Position numbers and translations under genes: made by a program. 64,000 nucleotides of DNA from Streptococcus sp. oral taxon 061 (GTDB lineage: Bacteria > Bacillota > Bacilli > Lactobacillales > Streptococcaceae), in assembly GCF_013394695.1 (NCBI RefSeq), contig NZ_CP058258.1, positions 392,001 through 456,000 of the forward strand. Reading direction: 5' to 3'. How positions within the stretch are numbered: the stretch's first letter is position 1; each line of letters begins with the position of its first letter. The notes beneath the pieces are model-generated. The model was not told the origin of the DNA. It made no database searches and saw nothing but the letters and a program-made list of their open reading frames with translations. Below, piece by piece: positions 36,051 to 44,895 of this stretch.

Positions 36051-36118
36051 TTACTCATTTTTCGTTAAGTGGTTTTTAATCATTTCTAATTCTTTCTAGC
36101 TCAGGGACAGGTTTTCAA
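36051..36118 (-). pseudogene. Remnant 2 of the 3' end of the pseudouridine synthase gene
   Basis: Minus-strand reading ENLSLS, a stop, then KELEMIKNHLTKNE and a terminal stop. It is clearly more similar to remnant 1 than to the intact gene end (36482-36550), so the two remnants share a common history. Confidence 0.8.
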
Positions 36119-36162
36119 AGTTCTAAAACGTGTTACCTAATAGATAAAGCCGGTTTGTATGG

Positions 36163-36168
36163 TATAAT
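36163..36168 (+). promoter_or_regulatory. Extended -10 box, small gene copy 3
   Basis: TATGGTATAAT, 34 nt before the start. Confidence 0.65.
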
Positions 36169-36201
36169 GATTGCGTAATAAGTTTAAGGAGATTTTAGAG
36201 C

Positions 36202-36447
36202 ATGCAAGAAAAGAAAAAAGCATCACTTGTTTTGAGTATCCTATCTATCATATTTGCATTTGGATTTCCAGTTTTAAGTATTTTTTTGGGTGTTTTTGGT
36301 TTGGTCTTGGCTAATTCATATCAAAAAGAGTCTGGACTAGACTATAAGACAGAAAAAATTCTCTCTATTTTAGGGATTGTGTTAGGGATTGTGATTTCTG
36401 CACTTATCTGTATCGTACTTATCTCACAACTTTCGGGAATTCATTAA
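36202..36447 (+). CDS. Small two-helix membrane protein, tandem copy 3
   Basis: An 81-residue paralogue, six residues longer at the C-terminus than copies 1 and 2. It starts with the same MQEKKKASLVL as copy 1 and has SGLDYKTEKI like copy 2, followed by a longer last helix. AAGGAG stands 10 nt before the ATG. Its terminator is shared with the convergent pseudouridine synthase gene. Function unknown; rapid divergence of the hydrophobic parts and multiplication would suit a membrane immunity or stress role, but nothing in the sequence proves this. Confidence 0.75.
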   Translation: MQEKKKASLVLSILSIIFAFGFPVLSIFLGVFGLVLANSYQKESGLDYKTEKILSILGIVLGIVISALICIVLISQLSGIH

Positions 36448-36448
36448 A

Positions 36449-36479
36449 ACAAAAAAGCTTTATTTTTAAAGCTTTTTTG
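36449..36479. terminator. Bidirectional terminator, small gene copy 3 / pseudouridine synthase
   Basis: AAAAAAGCTTTA/TAAAGCTTTTTT with TTTT loop; it serves both converging genes. Confidence 0.9.
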
Positions 36480-36481
36480 TT

Positions 36482-37207
36482 TTATTCACTTTTCTTTAAG
36501 TAGTTTTTAATGATTTTCAATTCCTCTTGATTCAAGGGCCGGCATTGACCTTCTGCTAGGTCAGGATCTAATGTAAAATCCCCGAACTGAACTCTTTTTA
36601 GGGCAGTGACCTTGACACCGACTGAGAGGAACATTTTTTTGATCTGATGAAATTTCCCTTCAGAGATGGTGATGGTGGCTCGGCTGAGACTAGGGCTTGA
36701 AGATAGAATCTCAAGCTGAGCAGGTTTACAGACAGTTCCATCAAGAAAGACAATCCCATTTTTGAACTGCTGGATGTGATCTGGTGTGAGCAAGCCGTTC
36801 ACCTCAACTTGATAAGTTTTATCGACATGATATTGAGGGTGGAGAAGTTGAAAACCTAGAGGGCCATTATCTGTTAGGAGGAGCAACCCTGTCGTATCTC
36901 TATCCAATCGACCAATTGCGTAAAGCTGAGCCGACTGGAGGTGTTGAGGTAGTAAGTCCATAACCGTTGGGAGCTTCTTGTCCTTGCTTGCTGTCACGAC
37001 ACCATTTGGTTTGTGAAGCATGAGATAGGTGTGCTCATATCCTTGGATTTTTATACCCTGAAAAATCAACTCTTGTAATCCCGTATCAACATTCTGTGCA
37101 AGGGAAGTAGCAGGAACTCCATCTATTAAGATTTCTTTTTTGATAAGAGCCTGTTTCATGGCTTTTCGACTGATTTTTTCCTGGGCCAATAAATTATCTA
37201 AACGCAT
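36482..37207 (-). CDS. rsuA: RsuA-family rRNA pseudouridine synthase
   Basis: A 241-residue enzyme with an N-terminal S4 RNA-binding domain (about residues 1-60: MRLDNLLAQEKISRKAM). The catalytic domain has Asp in the GRLDRDTTGLLLLT motif near residue 103, and later KTYQVEV and EGKFHQIKKM. The RsuA/RluE group usually makes pseudouridine 516 in 16S rRNA. Its 3' end has been copied twice into the neighbouring tandem repeat. Convergent with the small membrane genes and divergent from typA. Confidence 0.92.
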   Translation of the reverse strand: MRLDNLLAQEKISRKAMKQALIKKEILIDGVPATSLAQNVDTGLQELIFQGIKIQGYEHTYLMLHKPNGVVTASKDKKLPTVMDLLPQHLQSAQLYAIGRLDRDTTGLLLLTDNGPLGFQLLHPQYHVDKTYQVEVNGLLTPDHIQQFKNGIVFLDGTVCKPAQLEILSSSPSLSRATITISEGKFHQIKKMFLSVGVKVTALKRVQFGDFTLDPDLAEGQCRPLNQEELKIIKNYLKKSE

Positions 37208-37319
37208 ACCAGCCTATCTTATCACAAGTCAGGATTTTTGAAAAGAAAAGAGAAGGAATGAATTTTCTTTTGAAAACATTTACACTTACTTGAGTTATGC
37301 CATTTGCTTAAAATTGTGG

Positions 37320-37325
37320 TATAAT
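37320..37325 (+). promoter_or_regulatory. Extended -10 promoter of typA
   Basis: TTGTGGTATAAT with a TGG extension, 41 nt before the typA start; the -35 is weak. Confidence 0.65.
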
Positions 37326-37366
37326 CGTTCAGTTAGAAAATAAATTTGAAATAAATAGAGGAAATC

Positions 37367-39208
37367 ATGACAAAATTAAGAGAAGATATCCGTAATATCG
37401 CGATTATCGCCCACGTCGACCACGGAAAAACAACCCTCGTTGACGAATTGTTGAAACAATCTGAAACTCTTGACGCACGTACAGAATTGGCTGAGCGTGC
37501 AATGGACTCAAATGATATTGAAAAAGAGCGTGGAATTACCATCCTTGCGAAGAATACAGCAGTTGCTTACAACGGAACTCGTATCAATATCATGGACACA
37601 CCAGGACACGCGGACTTCGGTGGAGAAGTAGAACGTATCATGAAAATGGTTGACGGTGTTGTTTTGGTCGTAGATGCTTACGAAGGAACCATGCCACAGA
37701 CTCGTTTCGTATTGAAAAAAGCCTTGGAACAAGACCTTGTGCCTATCGTTGTAGTTAACAAAATCGATAAGCCATCAGCTCGTCCAGCAGAAGTAGTGGA
37801 TGAAGTTTTGGAACTTTTCATCGAACTTGGTGCAGATGATGATCAGCTTGACTTCCCAGTAGTCTATGCTTCAGCGATCAACGGAACATCTTCATTGTCA
37901 GATGATCCAGCAGACCAAGAAAAGACTATGGCGCCAATCTTCGACACCATTATCGACCACATTCCAGCTCCGGTTGATAACTCTGATGAGCCTCTTCAAT
38001 TCCAAGTGTCACTTCTTGACTACAATGACTTCGTAGGACGTATTGGTATCGGACGTGTCTTCCGTGGTACAGTCAAGGTTGGGGACCAAGTTACCCTTTC
38101 TAAACTTGACGGAACAACCAAAAACTTCCGTGTTACAAAACTCTTTGGTTTCTTTGGTTTGGAACGTCGTGAAATCCAAGAAGCTAAGGCTGGTGATTTG
38201 ATTGCCGTATCAGGTATGGAAGACATCTTCGTTGGGGAAACAATCACTCCAACAGATGCAGTTGAAGCTCTTCCAGTTCTTCACATCGACGAACCTACTC
38301 TTCAAATGACCTTCTTGGTTAACAACTCACCTTTTGCTGGTCGTGAAGGAAAATGGGTGACTTCTCGTAAGGTTGAAGAGCGCCTTCAAGCTGAGTTGCA
38401 AACAGACGTATCTCTTCGTGTAGACCCAACAGACTCACCAGATAAATGGACGGTTTCAGGACGTGGGGAATTGCACTTGTCAATCCTTATCGAGACTATG
38501 CGTCGTGAAGGTTATGAGCTTCAAGTGTCTCGTCCAGAAGTTATCGTCAAAGAAATTGATGGTGTGAAGTGTGAGCCATTTGAGCGCGTGCAGATCGACA
38601 CACCAGAAGAATACCAAGGTTCTGTTATCCAAAGCCTTTCTGAACGTAAGGGTGAAATGTTGGATATGATTGCAACAGGTAATGGTCAAACTCGTTTGGT
38701 CTTCCTAGTTCCTGCGCGTGGTTTGATTGGATACTCAACTGAGTTCTTGTCAATGACTCGTGGTTACGGGATCATGAACCATACCTTCGACCAATACTTG
38801 CCATTGATTCCAGGGGAAATTGGTGGACGTCACCGTGGTGCTCTTGTTTCTATCGATGCTGGAAAGGCAACAACCTACTCAATCATGTCTATCGAAGAAC
38901 GTGGTACTATCTTTGTTAACCCAGGTACTGAGGTTTACGAAGGAATGATCATCGGTGAAAACTCTCGTGAAAATGACTTGACTGTTAATATCACGAAAGC
39001 AAAACAAATGACTAACGTTCGTTCAGCTACCAAGGACCAAACAGCGGTTATCAAAACTCCTCGTATCTTGACACTTGAAGAATCACTTGAGTTCTTGAAC
39101 GACGATGAGTACATGGAAGTAACGCCTGAATCTATCCGTTTGCGTAAGCAAATCCTCAATAAGGCAGAGCGTGAGAAAGCAAATAAAAAGAAAAAATCAG
39201 CTGAATAA
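37367..39208 (+). CDS. typA: Translational GTPase TypA/BipA
   Basis: A 613-residue ribosome-associated GTPase. G1 is AHVDHGKTT near residue 15, the effector region has [11 protein letters not shown]3 is [12 protein letters not shown]4 VVNKIDKP and G5 YASAING. EF-G-like domains III and V and the BipA-specific C-terminal domain follow. It aids ribosome assembly and stress or cold adaptation. AGAGGAAATC precedes the ATG. Monocistronic or joined with the small membrane gene 19 nt downstream. Confidence 0.97.
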   Translation: MTKLREDIRNIAIIAHVDHGKTTLVDELLKQSETLDARTELAERAMDSNDIEKERGITILAKNTAVAYNGTRINIMDTPGHADFGGEVERIMKMVDGVVLVVDAYEGTMPQTRFVLKKALEQDLVPIVVVNKIDKPSARPAEVVDEVLELFIELGADDDQLDFPVVYASAINGTSSLSDDPADQEKTMAPIFDTIIDHIPAPVDNSDEPLQFQVSLLDYNDFVGRIGIGRVFRGTVKVGDQVTLSKLDGTTKNFRVTKLFGFFGLERREIQEAKAGDLIAVSGMEDIFVGETITPTDAVEALPVLHIDEPTLQMTFLVNNSPFAGREGKWVTSRKVEERLQAELQTDVSLRVDPTDSPDKWTVSGRGELHLSILIETMRREGYELQVSRPEVIVKEIDGVKCEPFERVQIDTPEEYQGSVIQSLSERKGEMLDMIATGNGQTRLVFLVPARGLIGYSTEFLSMTRGYGIMNHTFDQYLPLIPGEIGGRHRGALVSIDAGKATTYSIMSIEERGTIFVNPGTEVYEGMIIGENSRENDLTVNITKAKQMTNVRSATKDQTAVIKTPRILTLEESLEFLNDDEYMEVTPESIRLRKQILNKAEREKANKKKKSAE

Positions 39209-39227
39209 AGGCTAGAAAGAGATAAAG

Positions 39228-39473
39228 ATGGTCTACTTAATCATAGGGATACTCTTATTACTACTCTATTTATTTGCGACACCCCAAAGTATCAAGGGGA
39301 CGGTCAATGTTGTAATATTAGTCTTTGGACTTGTTGCCCTCGTAATCTTGTTGCTCTTGTCTGCCCTGCAGATTTTCCAACTTCCAGCAGAAATCTATAT
39401 AACATTGGGGATGCTAGCTCTTACTTACTTTAGTTTGAGAGATATTTCCTTAATATCGGTTAAAAAGAGATAG
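39228..39473 (+). CDS. Small membrane protein (DUF3165 type)
   Basis: An 81-residue protein with three hydrophobic segments (about 2-18, 24-45, 52-68) and a basic end SVKKR. It resembles the streptococcal DUF3165 proteins found directly after typA. AAGAGATAAAG precedes the ATG. Probably co-transcribed with typA; function unknown. Confidence 0.75.
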   Translation: MVYLIIGILLLLLYLFATPQSIKGTVNVVILVFGLVALVILLLLSALQIFQLPAEIYITLGMLALTYFSLRDISLISVKKR

Positions 39474-39609
39474 GATTTAACCTCATTCCTCTACACCATT
39501 AGAGTCAAAATGTAAAATGATTGAAGCAAAATCAGATTCATGCTGGTTTTGCTTTTTGTTTTCACGAGATAACTAGGTAAGAGGCGATTTCATTTATTTT
39601 TCATATCTT

Positions 39610-39657
39610 TTGAATAGAAGTAAGTTTTTTGATACAATAAAAGAAAACGGTTACAAG
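39610..39657 (+). promoter_or_regulatory. Promoter of the surface protease gene with cre-like operator
   Basis: -35 TTGAAT (39610-39615), 17-nt spacer, extended -10 TGATACAAT (TACAAT at 39633-39638). Two nt later AAGAAAACGGTTACAAG (39641-39657) covers the expected transcription start. The block matches the galK promoter from the -10 through the operator, with two substitutions over about 25 nt. Confidence 0.75.
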
Positions 39658-39670
39658 ATTGGAGTTTGAT

Positions 39671-42600
39671 ATGAACCGACATTTATTTAAGGAAAAGCAA
39701 CGTTTTTCTTTAAGAAAATATGCAATAGGAACTTGTTCTGTTTTATTAGGAACGAGTTTGTTTTTTGCGGCCTCACCGATTGAAATCGTAGGAGCTCAGG
39801 AGAGACAGCCACAATTAGTTTCTCATTATGTTGAGGATAAAGATTTACCTGAAGCAATAAAGGAAGAATTGCGGTGGTTTGAAGATAATACAATCGAGCT
39901 AGAAGAGGGTAAGGACTATTACTTCGTTTATCGTAAATCAGCTGCAAGCTTACCCAATACGGGACTCTTTTCTAATCCTTTAGTGCCAGTACTAGGAATG
40001 GGAATTCTTTTGGTTTCGTTAACGTTAATCAAGAAGAAAAAAGGTAGAAGTCTTTTTCTAGTGACAGTTTTGGCAGTTGGGGGAACAGCAGTCTCAGTCT
40101 CTGCCCTAGAAAACTTAGTAGAGCTTCGTCCAGCCCTCGTTAAAACGGTAGAAGGGGAGTTTTTGCCAAGACCTGAAAAGATTGAAGGTTATGAATTTAC
40201 GGGTTACTATTTTGTAAGATGCAATGAAGAGATATCTCAAAGCCTAGTCACACCTTCAAAAACGACTCAGGGAAGTCTGCTTGAACAAGCTGTAATTCCA
40301 AGTCATCTAGGTATAATTGAAACTCCAGCAACTCCAAGCCGACCATCTTCTGAAGAGTCTACATCAATCCCTCCTCAGGGTCAACCAAGTCTAGTAGAGG
40401 TGAAACCGGAATTGGAAATTAGCAAGGAATCCATTCCTTTTGATACCATTCGTCAGGAAGATCCAAACTTGCCGAAGGGACAAACGCAAGTTATCCAAGC
40501 AGGAGTCGCAGGAGAACGTACCATCTTAACAGAGGTTACAAGGGGTAATGGTAAGGAGAGTCGTGAAGTTCGCTCAAACACTGTGACTCAAGAACCAGTT
40601 TCAGAAATTATTGCAGTCGGTACTAAGGTAGAATCCACATCAATTCCTCTAGAAGGTTCTCCAAGCTTGGTGGAAGTGAAACCAGAGCTAGAAACAAGCA
40701 CAGAGTCAGTTCATTTTGATCGACTCTATCAAGAAGATCCAGATTTGCCTAAGGGTCAAACTCGAGTTATCCAGGCAGGAGTAGTAGGAGAACGTACCAT
40801 CTTAACAGAAGTTACAAGGGTTGATGGTAAGGAGAGTCGTGAAGTTCGCTCAAATACTGTGACTCAAGAACCAGTTTCAGAAATTATCGCAGTTGGTAGC
40901 AAGGTGGAATCCACATCAATTCCTCTAGAAGGTAGTCCAAATTTAGTAGAAGTGAAACCTGAGTTGGAAACTAGTACAGAAGAGATACCTTATAATACTC
41001 TTCATCAAGAGGACCCAGATTTATTAAAAGGTGAAACTCGTATAATCCAAGCAGGTGTGGTTGGGCAACGTACGATTCTAACAGAAGTTACAAGGGTTGA
41101 TGGTAAGGAGAGTCGTGAAGTTCGCTCAAATACTGTGACTCAAGAACCAGTTTCAGAAATTATTGCAGTTGGTAGCAAGGTGGAAGCGACAGCTATTCCG
41201 CAAGAAGGTAGTCCAAGTTTAGTAGAAGTGAAGCCAGAGTTGGAAACTAGTACAGAAGAGATACCTTATAATACTCTTCATCAAGAGGATCCGGATTTAC
41301 TAAAAGGTGAGACTCGTATAATCCAAGCAGGTGTGGTTGGGCAACGTACGATTCTAACAGAAGTTACAAGGGTTGATGGTAAGGAGAGTCGTCAAGTCAA
41401 ATCAAATACTGTGACTCAAGAACCAGTTTCAGAAATTATTGCAGTTGGTAGCAAGGTGGAAGCGACAGCTATTCCGCAAGAAGGTAGTCCAAGTTTAGTA
41501 GAAGTGAAACCAGAATTGGAAGTAACAACAGAGGTGGTTCCATTTAAGACCATTCGTCAAGAAGATCCGAATATGGCAGAAGACCAAGTTAAACTAATTC
41601 AAGCAGGTGTCAACGGGAAACGTACCATCCTAACCGAAGTTAGCACGCTTAATGGTCAGGAAAAACGTAAGATTATTTCGAATACTTTAACGACAGAAGC
41701 CATTCCGGAAATCATTGCTATCGGGACAAAAAAAGAGCTTCTCCCACTCCCCCAACCAAAAATTGAAACCCAAACGGTTCCTTATAAAATTATCTACCAA
41801 GCAGATGAAACTCTAGCAGTTGGGACCCGAAAAACAAAAGTTTCTGGCGTTAATGGAAAGCTAGAAACGACTACAAACTATACGAGAGATAATGTCAGCG
41901 GTGCAATCAAAGAGTCTAGTACTACAAAAACCTTGGTTGAGAAGGTAGATGAAATTATTCTTGTAGGAATAAAACCAAGTATCGAAACGAAGGTTATTGC
42001 AAATAAGACGGTTTTTGAAGCAGACTCTACACTACCTTACCAGACGCAAAAAGTGTCTGTTTCAGGGAAGGAAGGTAGTGAGAAAACGATGACTAGTTAC
42101 AAAGTTGACAGTCAGTCAGGTCTTGTAACTGAAAAAGATAAACAGAAGCAAACCACGGCCCCAATTGATAAGGTTATTAAAGTTGGGAATGTCGAAAAGA
42201 TTGTGACTCCAATTCCGATCAAGGAAGAACGTCGAAAGGATCCATCACTTGACAAGGATACTGAAAAAATTGAGAGCCCAGGTCAAGCAGGAGAGTTGAC
42301 GGCTACTCGAGTTTATGAAGTGAACACTCACACTGGGGCATTACTGTCGTATAAAGAAACTAGTGCTGAGACGAAAGCTATGAAACCGAAGGTAATCCTG
42401 GTAGGAACCAAAGAAAATAAACCACATCTCCTCCCAGATAACAAGGATCTAGAAAATGCGATTGATACAAATCGAGTAAGCCGAGATATGAAAGGGATAG
42501 ATTTATTTACTAACACATACTTAGTGAATGCTCTGAAACCAAGCATCCTTGGGCGTGACGTGATTAGTAAGAAGATTGAACTCAAAAAGACAAATCCAGC

Positions 42601-44767
42601 TATCACTGATGAAGAAGTCAAAGAAGTCCTGCGCAAAGAATACCTTGAAAGATTATCGATTAAAGATACTTTTGAACAAACAAAGAATAACTTAGATTCA
42701 GATCTAAAAAAGATTGCTTCTCATACCCTTAGCATACTAGGAAATACTCCAGATTCTAGGGCAAAAGTCCAAAGTGAACTAGAAGCAAATAAAGAAAAAA
42801 TTCTTTTAGGTCTAACTTATATCAATCGTTTTTACAATATTGATTTTGGTAAGACCAATATTCGCGATATTCTAGCCTTTAATCCAAGCTCTTTTGGTAA
42901 AAAAGTTACTTCCTTAGATTGGTTGAAACATCTAGGTTCCATGAACTATAGTGAGATGAAGTTGGTCAATAGTCCTAATACCTATGAAAAGTATTTTGAG
43001 AAGATTACTGACAAAGGAACATTGAAAGACTTCCTTGACTACAACCGGACTACCTTTACAGATATGGATGGTGATACTTGGTTGAAGGATGCTACAAAGG
43101 CCATTGTTATAGAGAAAAAATCAAAAGAGAAGCCTGACGAAAACGTTGCTCTATATACAAAATTGACCTCTGATCCTGTCAAGTATGGGGCTGAGCCACA
43201 ACAAGTTGTAAATCATAAACAGTATAATATGGCAACTCTTTTAGGTCTGGTCAATATAAAAGAACCAAGCATTTATGTTATTACAAATATGGCAACTGTT
43301 TCTTATGGAAATATCGGAACCTACATCGATTCTTCACTTGCTAAACGTAACCCTGCCCAATACAAGGCTGATTTAGAAAAGACGAGGGCTCTGGTTGAGT
43401 TAACAGCGGATCGTCAGGCAGCTTATGTTGATTCCCTGTACAGAATTACTAAAAAAGAGAACCAAACAAAACTGATAACCAACCGTTTGATTGTGGATAC
43501 TATGAAAAAGTATACTAACAAGCAAAATGCAGGTATCAAGGAAACTTGGTCTAAGGAGTTTGGTCCAGAGGCTGATAAAGGAGTCAAGGACTTTATGTCT
43601 CCGTTAGGTATGTATTCTCCGTCTCAAACCGTTGGAGCTGAAGCCAATGGTTCTGGTGTGCGTTACTTTATTGATAGAGTTTTAGATGATCGTGGTTCAG
43701 CAACCTACTCTCATGAAATGACTCACTTGTTGGATCGTACAGTACTCTTTAACAACCATGGACGACGAGATGGTACGGGAGCAGAGTTCTATGCTCGTGG
43801 AATCTTTGAAAATTCTTATACACCTGAAACTGATACCTACTTTAACTTGAATTTTGTCTTTGATGAAAGTAAGAAAGATAGTTTCTACAATAAGAAACCG
43901 GACCGCTTTAAATCTGCTGCAGATTTGAAAGAATACATGCATGGTAGTTTTGATGTACTTTATAGTTTAGATTATTTGGAAGCTGAGGCTAGTCGAGGAT
44001 TGTCAGCAGCTGAAAAAGCAATCTACTTCAAACAGCTCTTGCCAAGTCCAACTTCAGGTTCTAGAACTCCAGTTTCTTACGACAATCCATCTGTCCAACC
44101 GACTCATCAGAGTGAGGAAATTAAGGCTTTGACGGAGGTAGACGCAAGTAAGTTGACGGACATCAATAGTTTGATTGATAATCATATCGTGGTAAATCGC
44201 TATATTATTAAAGGGCTAACAGCAACTGGGAAAGTAGATGCCAATGGCTATTACACGGTCGATATGTTTGATACGATTTATGGTGTTAATCAAAATGATA
44301 AAGGAATGAGTGGTGATATTAGCTTTAGAAAACAAGCCTTTGAGTTAATGGCAGGACTTGGTTACTACGAAGGTTTCGTCCCTTATGTGTCGAATCAATA
44401 CAAGAAAGATGCTGAGAAAGCCAATCGTCCATTGTCGGACAAATATATCTTTGATAAGATTTTATCTGGAAAAAGCTATGCTCAATTTAAGAAAGAACAA
44501 GTCAATGAACGAATCAATAACCTGAACAAGTTAAAACCGATAACGATTGACTACAAAGGCAAGAAGGAAGTGATTGCTAGCCCAGAAAGAATGAAGCAGT
44601 TAATGGCAGAAGCGGTAAAAGAAGAACTTGCTGAGATTAAAGCTGGTAACACAAGTGCGAAACAATATCGCTTTATTGAAACTCCGGTACAGAAGTTGAA
44701 AAAAGCCATTTACAAAGCTTATCTTAAGGAATCAAATGAATTTAAAGAATCGATCTATAAATCTTGA
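39671..44767 (+). CDS. M26-family surface zinc metalloprotease (Zmp / IgA1-protease type)
   Basis: A 1698-residue wall protein. The YSIRK-like signal region FSLRKYAIGTCSVLLG lies near residues 13-28. An unusual N-terminal sortase signal LPNTG (94-98) is followed by two hydrophobic segments, the topology of ZmpB and streptococcal IgA1 protease. About eight G5-type repeats span residues 225-925; five are near copies with a 92-residue period. The C-terminal M26 domain has the zinc motif HEMTH (1348-1352) and third ligand Glu1372, in TGAEFYARG. No beta-helix/GLUG region is seen between repeats and protease, unlike IgA1 protease. The substrate could be IgA1, mucin or another host protein. Start 39671 follows GGAG by 6 nt. 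Confidence 0.92.
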   Translation: MNRHLFKEKQRFSLRKYAIGTCSVLLGTSLFFAASPIEIVGAQERQPQLVSHYVEDKDLPEAIKEELRWFEDNTIELEEGKDYYFVYRKSAASLPNTGLFSNPLVPVLGMGILLVSLTLIKKKKGRSLFLVTVLAVGGTAVSVSALENLVELRPALVKTVEGEFLPRPEKIEGYEFTGYYFVRCNEEISQSLVTPSKTTQGSLLEQAVIPSHLGIIETPATPSRPSSEESTSIPPQGQPSLVEVKPELEISKESIPFDTIRQEDPNLPKGQTQVIQAGVAGERTILTEVTRGNGKESREVRSNTVTQEPVSEIIAVGTKVESTSIPLEGSPSLVEVKPELETSTESVHFDRLYQEDPDLPKGQTRVIQAGVVGERTILTEVTRVDGKESREVRSNTVTQEPVSEIIAVGSKVESTSIPLEGSPNLVEVKPELETSTEEIPYNTLHQEDPDLLKGETRIIQAGVVGQRTILTEVTRVDGKESREVRSNTVTQEPVSEIIAVGSKVEATAIPQEGSPSLVEVKPELETSTEEIPYNTLHQEDPDLLKGETRIIQAGVVGQRTILTEVTRVDGKESRQVKSNTVTQEPVSEIIAVGSKVEATAIPQEGSPSLVEVKPELEVTTEVVPFKTIRQEDPNMAEDQVKLIQAGVNGKRTILTEVSTLNGQEKRKIISNTLTTEAIPEIIAIGTKKELLPLPQPKIETQTVPYKIIYQADETLAVGTRKTKVSGVNGKLETTTNYTRDNVSGAIKESSTTKTLVEKVDEIILVGIKPSIETKVIANKTVFEADSTLPYQTQKVSVSGKEGSEKTMTSYKVDSQSGLVTEKDKQKQTTAPIDKVIKVGNVEKIVTPIPIKEERRKDPSLDKDTEKIESPGQAGELTATRVYEVNTHTGALLSYKETSAETKAMKPKVILVGTKENKPHLLPDNKDLENAIDTNRVSRDMKGIDLFTNTYLVNALKPSILGRDVISKKIELKKTNPAITDEEVKEVLRKEYLERLSIKDTFEQTKNNLDSDLKKIASHTLSILGNTPDSRAKVQSELEANKEKILLGLTYINRFYNIDFGKTNIRDILAFNPSSFGKKVTSLDWLKHLGSMNYSEMKLVNSPNTYEKYFEKITDKGTLKDFLDYNRTTFTDMDGDTWLKDATKAIVIEKKSKEKPDENVALYTKLTSDPVKYGAEPQQVVNHKQYNMATLLGLVNIKEPSIYVITNMATVSYGNIGTYIDSSLAKRNPAQYKADLEKTRALVELTADRQAAYVDSLYRITKKENQTKLITNRLIVDTMKKYTNKQNAGIKETWSKEFGPEADKGVKDFMSPLGMYSPSQTVGAEANGSGVRYFIDRVLDDRGSATYSHEMTHLLDRTVLFNNHGRRDGTGAEFYARGIFENSYTPETDTYFNLNFVFDESKKDSFYNKKPDRFKSAADLKEYMHGSFDVLYSLDYLEAEASRGLSAAEKAIYFKQLLPSPTSGSRTPVSYDNPSVQPTHQSEEIKALTEVDASKLTDINSLIDNHIVVNRYIIKGLTATGKVDANGYYTVDMFDTIYGVNQNDKGMSGDISFRKQAFELMAGLGYYEGFVPYVSNQYKKDAEKANRPLSDKYIFDKILSGKSYAQFKKEQVNERINNLNKLKPITIDYKGKKEVIASPERMKQLMAEAVKEELAEIKAGNTSAKQYRFIETPVQKLKKAIYKAYLKESNEFKESIYKS
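40346..41725 (+). repeat. 276-bp tandem repeats encoding G5-type domains
   Basis: The GTGAAA-type codons of the VEVKPELE motif recur at 40400, 40676, 40952, 41228 and 41504, exactly 276 bp apart. Units three and four are almost identical at DNA level; the flanking units are more diverged. The array is a likely place for length changes by recombination. Confidence 0.92.
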
Positions 44768-44835
44768 TAGCTGAGATAAATTTCAACCGGATTAGAATCA
44801 TTTTTCTAAGTAGTTTTGAGTACTTAATAAGACAA

Positions 44836-44886
44836 GAAAAACACCTTTCGGACTGCAAGTCTCTACAGTCCGAAAGGTGTTTTTTA
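44836..44886. terminator. Bidirectional terminator, protease / aromatic exporter genes
   Basis: A 19-bp perfect stem (AAAAACACCTTTCGGACTG with its complement) around CAAGTCTCTA, with T-runs on both strands. Confidence 0.95.
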
Positions 44887-44895
44887 TCTGTACAA

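Larger units (their letters stand above)
35283..36549 (+). repeat. Threefold tandem repeat of a small-gene unit (about 420 bp per unit)
   Basis: Three units with gene starts at 35360, 35784 and 36202 (spacing 424 and 418 bp). Each has an extended -10 promoter in related sequence, AAGGAG, a 75-81-codon gene, an AAAGCTTTA-type terminator and sequence matching the 3' end of the pseudouridine synthase gene. Only in the third unit is that last part joined to the intact synthase gene. Unequal recombination after one duplication explains the layout. Confidence 0.85.

Noticed and set aside
35283..36549. CRISPR-like or phage-attachment repeat
   Set aside because: The repeat units are 420 bp, contain full genes and differ mainly inside the coding parts; no short direct repeats with unique spacers occur anywhere in the window.
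39671..44767. Naming the protease IgA1 protease, ZmpB or ZmpC
   Set aside because: The shared motifs belong to the whole M26 group, and the domain set differs from IgA1 protease. No decisive sequence comparison was possible.
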